In this document: positions 7,701 to 12,735 of the stretch, piece by piece
Layout of the letters: each line of letters starts with the position of its first letter
Numbering within the stretch: the stretch's first letter is position 1
Assembly (NCBI GenBank): GCA_910587655.1
Contig: CAJUND010000037.1
Location: 1 to 12,735 of the forward strand
DNA from: an uncultured Agathobacter sp.
Lineage (GTDB): Bacteria > Bacillota > Clostridia > Lachnospirales > Lachnospiraceae
Direction: 5' to 3'
DNA: 12,735 nucleotides
Position numbers and translations under genes: made by a program
Notes under the pieces: model-generated
Seen by the model: only the letters and a program-made list of their open reading frames with translations
What the model was told of the DNA's origin: nothing
Database searches by the model: none

Positions 7701-7929
7701 CAATCTGTATTTTGATGAAAAAGCTGCAGAAGACGGGAAGGGAAGTCATAGAGAGATTAATTCTCATTATATGACAATTATTGGCTATTCCAAGTTTTCT
7801 GGGAAGGATAAAAAAAGGTGTAGTTATGTCCTGAAAGTTGTAAGCTGGGGAGAAATATATTATATCAATTATGATGAATATGCGGATAAACTGAGCTATT
7901 TCTCAAATATTCTGGAGGTTTCGAGATGA
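4735..7929 (+). CDS. Large secreted protein: 2x CBM2-like, TSP3 repeats, von Willebrand A, C-terminal papain/C39-like domain
   Basis: 1064 residues are open from ATG 4735, which lacks a ribosome site. The true start is probably 4588 (see the signal-peptide entry), so numbering here is relative to 4735. Domains in order: two CBM2-like cellulose-binding modules (about 20-111 and 125-220, with WNGGFNANVKI/WGSGFNANITI, NIWNA/NIWNG, FGFSG/IGFSG); five or more calcium-type DTDGDG repeats (about 234-369); a beta-rich linker ending in THFSTYMLV; a von Willebrand A domain (about 529-690) with a complete metal site (DTSGS 533-537, Thr598, Asp627); more TSP3 repeats (about 700-785); then a peptidase-like domain (about 820-1064) with candidate Cys858 (GCGVIAMTD), His1011 (NSHYMTIIGY) and VVSWG (Ser1037), where the papain Asn is Val. 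Likely role, inferred: binding to polysaccharide or protein surfaces and delivery of a proteolytic or deamidating domain. The gene ends in an ATGA overlap with the lipoprotein gene. Confidence 0.85.
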   Translation: MQNSEGWDGSTKEDVFEGNGFQVVFKLQDYWNGGFNANVKIENTSDKTIENWALGFDYQGEIVNIWNAVIVSSELPEYVIKNAEWNQDIAPGKSVEFGFSGKGDFAGFPGEYKMPGQLNDLGEDDYSVDYTVVNDWGSGFNANITITNNTDKALEDWVLEFDYDRDITNIWNGVIESREDSHYVIKNAGYNANIDKGKSVTIGFSGEKGTELDIPDNIVVKSYNSGDSESDDMDTDGDGLADSLEKAFGLDCKNADTDGDGLSDYQEVYMTWTDPLKKDTDGNGVSDADEDLDGDGLSNIEEITYGTHPACADTDGDNLTDGEEILEYQSDPLVEDTDGDGLDDYDDVVLGFSPLLQDTDGNGVLDPDEKLDQTAVNDFPLQDGRGITRVEVSMNISGNIEKEVGILDIYDLDSLSRDVVGLVGVPVEISSDVSFDTATIKFTYDETALGDTKEEDLAVLWYDEDNHWYQILDEDSIVDTNNNTVSYETTHFSTYMLVDRKAWYDAWCENIDYRTDADGEGDVQSFDIAFVVDTSGSMDGKGIKNARKALNGFVDDMDFEDEAAVISFDFDAHLVSDFTRDKDVLKDKIDSLYASGGTDVNNGLLKALEVFDDHKTGKKRVIVLICDGDVNYCQSTIDRCIENEIQIYAVNVGYTPSHGLLQKMAEQTDGHYYYGASADDLAGLLENIQGDTVNKVDPTDSDGDGLYDVYEKAGMKLPNGRVIYTDPNLKDTDGDGLTDFEEIGNVCCVNDRYIGFGEFKNIKYFILNTNPTMKDTDGDGEWDTKGPVPRLGSTGMQTLTNKFGAEKYLQVGKNRNALLNGGNQGWWLEGVNIKPKNDLEDLGCYVALPAYRMRTKGCGVIAMTDVELYLTQQHAGYSRRHNKIKYDKSDGFIKKDDYMKYAEYNMNHVYGPGDSILEYETGVLPLNMKLGIQSYLKSNNHPYKKAKWAPVSAGDKKAKTKIAIKIETMISRDLPVVFSYYSSDKDDKINLYFDEKAAEDGKGSHREINSHYMTIIGYSKFSGKDKKRCSYVLKVVSWGEIYYINYDEYADKLSYFSNILEVSR
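6893..7122 (+). repeat. Direct repeat of the large-gene TSP3 segment, copy 2
   Basis: Partner of 1-230: a conserved leader preceding the diversified C-terminal domain, as seen in polymorphic effector families. Confidence 0.85.
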
Positions 7930-8981
7930 AAAAAATTGTGATGCAGATATTTTTTGTTGCGGTATCCTTGTTTTTGTGTGGGTGTGAAAGGTATAGGGAG
8001 AGTGGGCAGAAACCGGATGATGAAATCTCCCGCGTGGTGTGGGAAAGAACCGGAGAGAATTTTCATTATCGTGGAAAACAAGAATATACTGGGGATGAGG
8101 TTGAGTATGAGTACCAGATAAAGAAAAAAGACAAGGCTGCAATTGCGAATCTGGTAAACGCATTCAATGATGTTGGGGAAGGTGAACAAAGAAAAATCAG
8201 AGGATGGGTATATGCAGAATTTATGAGGAACGGGTTAGAACCTATATTTTCTATTGCAAATTTTTCTGATGACGGACTGGAAGCGCCAGACTATAGTGGA
8301 ATGTATGCGCTTTATATTCGGGGACCTGACCATGTAAGCGACAAGTACTTTTTTGACCCGTCAATTTATACAGAAATAGAGGGGATAAGGAAGCTGTGTA
8401 TAGATTCCGAAATGCAGCAGAAAGCGGAGGAACAAGGAATCGACTGGCATGAACTCTGGCCGGACCTGGAGGAAATGTTTGTGGAGTATGATAATGATAT
8501 CCGGGATGATGAGCTTGTTTGTTTGCTGGAGGAGGCAGCAGGATACAATTTTAGGTATAACGGCAAAGTAGAAAACTGTGATTCCGGTTTGGTCTGCTAT
8601 AAGTATCTGACGATGGATGATGATAAGGATATTATTGCGAACTTTGTAAAAATACTGAATGATGTTCTGGAGGACGAGCAAAGAAAAATTCAGGTACAGG
8701 TACAGATAGAGGGTTCTACTCTGGAATTTTCTGTTGAAAATTTTTCTGATGGGGAACTGGAGGAGGCAGATTTCGATGGAATGTATGCAATACATATTAT
8801 GGATTCTGAGAGCTTCCCTGAGTATGCAGAGGAAAATTGTATTCCGTCGCTTTATACAAAAATACAAGGGATAAGGAAGCTGTATATTGGTCCGAAAATG
8901 AAGAAGCAGGCAGAGAAAGAGGGAATTGACTGGTATGAAATCTGGCCGGATTTGGAGGAAGTAGAGGTTGTCGGGCAGTAA
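7926..8981 (+). CDS. Double-domain lipoprotein, putative immunity/inhibitor partner (copy B1)
   Basis: 351 residues. ATG 7926 overlaps the upstream TGA by four bases (ATGA), with GGAGG at 7914-7918 placed 7 nt upstream inside the last codons of the large gene: strong translational coupling. The N-terminus is a lipoprotein signal: MKKIVMQIFF, a hydrophobic core, and lipobox LCGC with lipidated Cys20. Two copies of the family domain follow (about 30-187 and 191-351), both ending in GIDW.E.WPDLEE. Unlike its anchored paralogues it uses a lipid tether, but the predicted location, outside the membrane, is the same. The 3' half is a mosaic: parts match copy A2 and parts (TKIQGIRK) match copy A1. 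Part of domain 1 (EGEQRKIRGWVYAEFMR) matches the pseudogene at 4168. Family not recognised. The conserved pairing with the peptidase-like protein suggests immunity or inhibition. Confidence 0.85.
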   Translation: MKKIVMQIFFVAVSLFLCGCERYRESGQKPDDEISRVVWERTGENFHYRGKQEYTGDEVEYEYQIKKKDKAAIANLVNAFNDVGEGEQRKIRGWVYAEFMRNGLEPIFSIANFSDDGLEAPDYSGMYALYIRGPDHVSDKYFFDPSIYTEIEGIRKLCIDSEMQQKAEEQGIDWHELWPDLEEMFVEYDNDIRDDELVCLLEEAAGYNFRYNGKVENCDSGLVCYKYLTMDDDKDIIANFVKILNDVLEDEQRKIQVQVQIEGSTLEFSVENFSDGELEEADFDGMYAIHIMDSESFPEYAEENCIPSLYTKIQGIRKLYIGPKMKKQAEKEGIDWYEIWPDLEEVEVVGQ

Positions 8982-9205
8982 AAGTTTACAGGCATTCAGC
9001 CGGGGATATTTCTTGTATTAATTATGTCGATTATGCAAAATGGCTAAGCCGTTTTACAAATATTTTGGGGGGTTACATAATGAAAAAATTATTTCCCAAA
9101 TCCAGAATCCTGTCCCTCATTGCCGGGGGTGTTTTAATTATTATTATTCTGACTGCAGTGAAGTATGCAGTTATTCTGCTCGTTTATTGGATAAATCCGA
9201 TTGGG
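8635..9205 (+). repeat. Long direct repeat, copy 2 (3' half of B1, tail remnant, 5' part of B2)
   Basis: Partner of 2995-3565, with the single-domain genes offset by about 5.64 kb. Scattered substitutions and one extra G at 9067-9072 distinguish the copies. Confidence 0.7.
8982..9079 (+). pseudogene. Second remnant of a large-protein 3' end, leader of the next gene
   Basis: Nearly identical to 3345-3442. Read from 9002 it gives GDISCINYVDYAKWLS, then RFTNIL, the large-protein tail. One extra G has turned the GGAGG-containing Leu-Glu-Val stretch into a run of six G (9067-9072). This destroys the terminal stop and joins the remnant in frame to the following gene, and it also changes the ribosome site from GGAGG to GGGGGG. 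Confidence 0.75.
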
Positions 9206-9706
9206 GGCAGGGAACGCAACCGGAGACCGAATGATGAACTGTCGCGTTCAGTGAAGGAAGCGATTGGAGATGATTTTTATTATCAGGGAAAAGAGAAATG
9301 TGATTCCGGCGTTACCCGGTATGATTATCAGGTAAAGAAACTGGAGAGGGCTGCAATTACGAACCTGGTAAATACATTAAATGATGCTGTAAAGAATGAG
9401 CAGGGAAAAATCACGGTGTGGATAGGAATAAAAATTCCAGGGGGATTAGACCCTGTATTTTCTGTAGATAATTTCTCTGATGACGGACTGGATGAGGCGG
9501 ATTATGATGGAATGTATGCCATACACATTCGAAAACCTGACAATACGCATGACACATGTTTTGACAGCCCTTCCGTTTACACAGAAATAGAGGGGATAAG
9601 GAAGCTGACAATTAATGCCGAGATGAAGAAGCAGGCAGAGAAAGCGGGAATCGACTGGTATGAAATCTGGCCGGATTTGGAGGAAGTGGAGGTCATCGAG
9701 TGGTAA
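9080..9706 (+). CDS. Membrane-anchored single-domain protein, putative immunity/inhibitor partner (copy B2)
   Basis: 208 residues from ATG 9080, equivalent to the start of its sister at 3442. An in-frame TTG at 9065 and an out-of-frame ATG at 9040 are rejected because they fall in the tail remnant. The signal anchor (about residues 9-38) is nearly identical to that of copy A3. One family domain follows (about 48-208): RRPNDELSRSVKEAI, GDDFYYQGKEK, VDNFSDDGLDEADYDGM, YTEIEGIRKL, GIDWYEIWPDLEEVEV. The anchor half is conserved with copy A3, but the middle (the stretch before the NFSD motif) differs more, as expected for specificity diversification on a fixed scaffold. The ribosome site is a G6 run, possibly weaker. 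Last + strand gene of the array; it converges on the hydrogenase gene. Confidence 0.8.
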   Translation: MKKLFPKSRILSLIAGGVLIIIILTAVKYAVILLVYWINPIGGRERNRRPNDELSRSVKEAIGDDFYYQGKEKCDSGVTRYDYQVKKLERAAITNLVNTLNDAVKNEQGKITVWIGIKIPGGLDPVFSVDNFSDDGLDEADYDGMYAIHIRKPDNTHDTCFDSPSVYTEIEGIRKLTINAEMKKQAEKAGIDWYEIWPDLEEVEVIEW

Positions 9707-9721
9707 AAACATTGGCTGATG

Positions 9722-9748
9722 CAGGTCCCGCCCTAAACAGCGGGGCTG
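9722..9748. terminator. Hairpin between convergent genes, possible terminator
   Basis: A 9-bp stem with one bulged G (9722-9731 with 9740-9748) and an 8-nt loop lies between the array's last gene and the hydrogenase stop. There is no T run on the + strand. On the - strand a T5 stretch lies about 13 nt beyond the stem, so termination is uncertain in either direction. Confidence 0.3.
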
Positions 9749-9768
9749 AATACACCGCCCTGTAAAAA

Positions 9769-10995
9769 TTAGAAATGCCGGATCAGCAAATCGCTGTTTT
9801 CCACAAAATCCATAATATCATGAAATCCCAGACGCTCCAGAAGTTCCCGCACAAAAGGATTTTCCAGGGGAGTCTGGAAGCCTGCGCTCTCCCCGTATGC
9901 ATCCACATACTGTTTCCCTTCTGTTGCCGGAATCATTGCCTTTGGACCGCCGACACAGCCGCCCTTACAGCCCATTCCTTCAAAAAAGTTAGCGTCTGCA
10001 GTCCCGTTTTTTACCGCTTCAATCAGTTTCCGGCAGTCCGGCACCCCGTCTGCCTGCATGGCTTTTACTTTGAGTGCCTTATCCGGATCAAGCTGGTTTA
10101 CCGTTTCTTTGACCGCCTGGCTTACGCCGCCGGTTCTTCCATAAATCCGGCCGGCTTTGGAGGAGTGTTCCTTTTCTTCGTCTTCTAATGTTTCAATGTT
10201 TAAATCCGCTGTTTCAAAAATTTCCCCCATTTCCTGAAATGTCAGCACATAATCCACCGCGCCTTTCAGATCCTCTTCCCTGGCTTCCTTCTTTTTCGCC
10301 ATGCATGGTCCTACAAATACCGTCACGGCATCCGGATGGAGTTTCTTTATCACCCTTCCGGCGGCAATCATCGGGGAAACCGCTCCCGGCACATGGGGAG
10401 CCAGCTCTTTATAGATTCCGCGAATCAGGGCAATCCAGACAGGGCAGCAGCAGCTTGTAAGCTGGAAATCCCCCTGTTTTTTTACATGGGTGTCAAATTC
10501 CAGCGCTTCCTTTAATGTAAGAATGTCTGCAAAAACTGCGGCTTCCACCATGCCCTGGAATCCCAGTGCCTTAAATGCGCTTCTTAAACGCCCCGGTGTG
10601 GCGTTTTTTCCAAACTGTCCGGTAAAGGCAGGCGCAATAATGGCGAATACCTGCCTTTTTTCCTCACTCAGCACATTTAAAACAGGATAAATTTCCCGGT
10701 TCTCCTTAATGTGGCCCAGCTTGCAGACGTCTGTACAGACGCCGCAGCCGGCGCATTTATCGGGATGAATCAGGACTTTTCCGTCCGGCGTCTTTTCGAT
10801 TGCATCAAAGTCACAGCTTTTTACACAGGCAGCGTCCTCCTCACAGTCTGTACAGTCCCCGGACGAAACCACAGGCGCATATTTTTCCGGGTGGAGAAGA
10901 CAGTCAAGGGATTCGGAGTCCGGTTTCGTAAGATCCCTGCCTTTTTCCAGCTCCTGCTCTGCAATTTTATGGTATAGCTCTTTTAATGTAGTCAT
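9769..10995 (-). CDS. [FeFe]-hydrogenase-like protein with N-terminal 2[4Fe-4S] ferredoxin domain
   Basis: 408 residues, cytoplasmic (no signal). A ferredoxin-type domain carries two cluster motifs: C48-x2-C51-x5-C57-x3-C61 (unusually wide middle spacing) and C81-x2-C84-x2-C87-x3-C91. The H-cluster domain shows all three signatures: L1 TSCCCPVW (180-187), L2 VGPCMAKKKEA (Cys231) and L3 EGMGCKGGCVGG (Cys343, Cys347). L1 has one more Cys than the common TSCCP form. From memory, such TSCCCP forms occur in the less-studied CpIII/group B-like hydrogenases; this is not verified here. Expected role: reversible proton reduction or H2 oxidation with ferredoxin-like carriers, or redox sensing. Start ATG 10995 has AAGGAG (11003-11008 on the complement) at the right distance. 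There are no maturation genes nearby, and it appears unrelated to the array. Confidence 0.9.
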   Translation of the reverse strand: MTTLKELYHKIAEQELEKGRDLTKPDSESLDCLLHPEKYAPVVSSGDCTDCEEDAACVKSCDFDAIEKTPDGKVLIHPDKCAGCGVCTDVCKLGHIKENREIYPVLNVLSEEKRQVFAIIAPAFTGQFGKNATPGRLRSAFKALGFQGMVEAAVFADILTLKEALEFDTHVKKQGDFQLTSCCCPVWIALIRGIYKELAPHVPGAVSPMIAAGRVIKKLHPDAVTVFVGPCMAKKKEAREEDLKGAVDYVLTFQEMGEIFETADLNIETLEDEEKEHSSKAGRIYGRTGGVSQAVKETVNQLDPDKALKVKAMQADGVPDCRKLIEAVKNGTADANFFEGMGCKGGCVGGPKAMIPATEGKQYVDAYGESAGFQTPLENPFVRELLERLGFHDIMDFVENSDLLIRHF

Positions 10996-11130
10996 TGCGC
11001 CGCTCCTTTTTTGCTTTTTACTACATTAATATCCCCCTTTTTCATTTGTTTATTCCCTTTTATGCGGCCCGCTTTAATAACTGTGTTATTTGCCCGGACA
11101 TATCATGATTATGCCTGTTCCGAAAATGGG

Positions 11131-11178
11131 AAAAAAATCAGGCTGAATTTCATTTTCATACAATGAAATTCAGCCTGA
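11131..11178 (-). terminator. Strong rho-independent terminator of the FliD-like gene
   Basis: A perfect inverted repeat of 16 bp (11139-11154 with 11162-11177, extendable by one pair) with a 7-nt loop is followed, in - strand direction, by seven T (complement of A at 11131-11137). It lies about 40 nt past the stop at 11219 and insulates the hydrogenase gene. Confidence 0.9.
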
Positions 11179-11218
11179 ATACTGTCTGGATGCCCCGCTT
11201 TCACGGGTATTTGTCATT

Positions 11219-12517
11219 TTATACATAATCGTCAAGCATCATGCCGGCATAAATGGAACTGATATACGGAGTTGCAAAATTATGTCCCGGATTTTTGTAT
11301 GCAACGATAATTTTGCTGACATAGTTCATTGGGTTGACAGCGATACTTTCCGCCTTGTTCCCAATGGAGTCACGGAAACCGGAAAGTGTTTCAAAAGTTT
11401 CGCCGGCGCGTTCCGGTGCCACAGCAGCTGACAGAATTTCCTTGTCAATGCTGACAGAACCGTTATCCGCAACCATAAGTCCGATGGATTCCAGCGATAC
11501 CTGGTTCTTTATGGATAAGGATGCCACATCCCGCTGCAGCCTGTTGCCATCGCTTGCCTCGCTTCCGGCATAAGCGTCCGCGGTTGTAATAATACCGTTA
11601 TAAACATCCACAAGCGTCTGGATATTATCTGCGATGGCGTCTGTGTTTGGTTTAAAGCTGATGGTTGTTTCCTCGTCGCCTGTTACATCTTTTAAAGTAA
11701 GTTCAAACGCATTGTTTATGGAAAACGTATTGGAAAAAGCGCTGTGTGGTTTTCCATTTAATGTAAAAGCTGAATTATGCGCCTGTGAGAATACCTGGTC
11801 GATGCCAAGAATACCCATGGTTTCCGTGGAACCGGTGCTTGCATCAGGCGAAACAGAGAAAAGAGAACCTTCCCTTTCCCCGAGTCCGGTCTGGGTGGAG
11901 GTCAGTGTCAGTGCGCTGCGGTTATTGCCGTCATCCTCTATAGCGGCGGTAATGCCGAGGTTTGAGCGGTTGACCAGACGGGCAAGCTTGTTTAAAACGT
12001 CAAGGTTGGTTTCCTCCGCGCTGACGCTGTACTGAAATTCATAGGCGGCAGCGTTTGTGTTCAAATCAAAAGAATATGCGCCGGGACGTAAAGAATGGGC
12101 GTCATTCTCCAGAAAATTACCTTTGTTTACCTGAGGGGCTGCAAGCTGCTGTACGGCAATCCGGAAGCTTTCCGACTGGTTCTGCTCCGTGCCGTCTCCG
12201 ATGTAGGTAACGCCGACTTTTTCCTCGTCTGAGGAAACGGCGACCTTTTTCTGGAAAGAATCAGTAAAAGAACCGTATTTGTCAGACAGGGATGAAACGA
12301 CGTTCTGAATTGACTTGGCATTTTCCTTGATGTCGATGGCGTATTTTTTTGCTTCCCCCAGATTCAGGATTTTATATAAAGGGGAGTCTTTGTTTACTTT
12401 CTGAATTTTGTTGTATACTTTGCGCAGATCGCTTTTTTTGTGGGCGTCATAACGCGAAACCTCTTTATTGGCATAAGTTGAGACATAGTAGTCATATGCA
12501 CTGTCAATCCTAGACAT
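11219..12517 (-). CDS. FliD-like flagellar filament-cap homologue
   Basis: 432 residues from ATG 12517, with a strong GGAGG-type site (complement of 12524-12533) directly upstream. No signal peptide, as expected for FliD-type proteins. Residues about 150-330 show FliD-like features: a repeat of the type NLDVLNKLARLVNRSNLGI...AAIEDDGNN.SALTLTS, then SAFTLNGKPHSAFSNTF, ELTLKDVTGDEETTISF and IQTLVDVYNGII, matching the middle domains of hook-associated protein 2. The N-terminal about 110 residues (charged, helical, Tyr/Lys-rich) do not look like the usual FliD N-terminal region, and the C-terminus (MNYVSKIIVAYKNPGHNF...) is not the usual coiled coil. It may be a divergent cap protein or a FliD-derived protein with another role. 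No other flagellar gene is visible in the window. Confidence 0.7.
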   Translation of the reverse strand: MSRIDSAYDYYVSTYANKEVSRYDAHKKSDLRKVYNKIQKVNKDSPLYKILNLGEAKKYAIDIKENAKSIQNVVSSLSDKYGSFTDSFQKKVAVSSDEEKVGVTYIGDGTEQNQSESFRIAVQQLAAPQVNKGNFLENDAHSLRPGAYSFDLNTNAAAYEFQYSVSAEETNLDVLNKLARLVNRSNLGITAAIEDDGNNRSALTLTSTQTGLGEREGSLFSVSPDASTGSTETMGILGIDQVFSQAHNSAFTLNGKPHSAFSNTFSINNAFELTLKDVTGDEETTISFKPNTDAIADNIQTLVDVYNGIITTADAYAGSEASDGNRLQRDVASLSIKNQVSLESIGLMVADNGSVSIDKEILSAAVAPERAGETFETLSGFRDSIGNKAESIAVNPMNYVSKIIVAYKNPGHNFATPYISSIYAGMMLDDYV

Positions 12518-12577
12518 ATGTTTCCCCTCCTTTCATCCGTGATTGGGGCGAAAAAATCCATTTACGTATATAATGCT

Positions 12578-12605
12578 ATATCGTCATTTTATACACATTA
12601 CATTA
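12578..12605 (-). promoter_or_regulatory. Candidate sigma-D (sigma-28)-type promoter for the FliD-like gene
   Basis: On the complement: TAAT (12602-12605), a 16-nt spacer, GACGATAT (12578-12585). This resembles the Bacillus SigD consensus TAAA-N15-GCCGATAT, with one mismatch in each box. Predicted leader is about 50 nt. The region is very AT-rich, so other -10-like strings exist nearby. Confidence 0.35.
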
Positions 12606-12667
12606 GTGGTTTAATTGCATTTTTTTATATTTTTTCATTTTTAGGAAAGAAAAGAGGAAAAAATGTG

Positions 12668-12696
12668 TTGACGGCTGGCTTTGGCCATGTTATAGT
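12668..12696 (+). promoter_or_regulatory. Sigma-A-type promoter pointing out of the window
   Basis: TTGACG (12668-12673), exactly 17 nt, TATAGT (12691-12696). The transcript would start near 12703 and leave the window within about 30 nt. A short open frame at 12518-12700 is not convincing and would lie upstream of this start. Confidence 0.6.
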
Positions 12697-12735
12697 ATAA
12701 GGGCTTGGACGTAGGTCTTTTTTTTATGCCTTTTT

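Noticed and set aside
9775..10977. + strand open frames across the hydrogenase region
   Set aside because: Shadows of a gene with complete hydrogenase signatures on the - strand; no ribosome sites.
12518..12700. 60-codon + strand frame upstream of the right-edge promoter
   Set aside because: No ribosome site. It overlaps the - strand leader and has low-complexity AT-rich composition.
1..12735. CRISPR array, tRNA, rRNA, transposase or integrase
   Set aside because: None was seen. The repeats present are coding paralogues, with no short regularly spaced repeats and no recombinase gene.

Overview
The window looks like a chromosomal segment of a Gram-positive, anaerobic Clostridia member, most likely Lachnospiraceae-like. 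This is inferred from GGAGG ribosome sites with 7-nt spacing, lipoprotein and signal-anchor exports typical of Firmicutes, a short ferredoxin-type [FeFe]-hydrogenase, a FliD-like protein, and CBM2/von Willebrand A/thrombospondin-3 surface architecture. No species call is possible from the sequence alone.

Layout: positions 1-9706 (all + strand) are an accessory array built from one repeated theme: a large secreted multidomain protein ending in a papain/C39-like cysteine-peptidase-like domain, followed with 1-4 nt overlap by genes for exported, membrane-tethered proteins of an unrecognised family. Module A holds the 3' end of one large protein (1-1013, cut by the window edge), two double-domain anchored proteins (1013-2143, 2205-3344), a single-domain one (3442-4071) and a decayed remnant (about 4127-4383) ended by a terminator. 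Module B has its own promoter (4507-4535), an almost complete large gene (4588-7929, but with an in-frame TAA just after the signal peptide), a double-domain lipoprotein (7926-8981) and a single-domain protein (9080-9706).

The short gaps before both single-domain genes (3365-3442 and 9002-9079) are not random spacer. They translate to the last about 25 residues of the large protein. This suggests that large genes were deleted from an ancestral array of pairs, and that the tail survived because its Leu-Glu-Val codons are also the ribosome-binding site of the partner gene. The best working model, by inference, is a secreted peptidase-like effector with a diversified set of surface-anchored immunity or inhibitor proteins, comparable in logic to polymorphic toxin/immunity arrays or secreted cysteine protease/inhibitor pairs. 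I do not recognise the partner family.

Right part (- strand): a 408-residue [FeFe]-hydrogenase-like protein with a variant L1 motif (9769-10995), then a FliD-like filament-cap homologue (11219-12517) with a strong terminator (11131-11178) and a possible sigma-D-type promoter. These look like ordinary chromosomal genes flanking the array. At the extreme right a good sigma-A-type promoter on the + strand (12668-12696) points out of the window.
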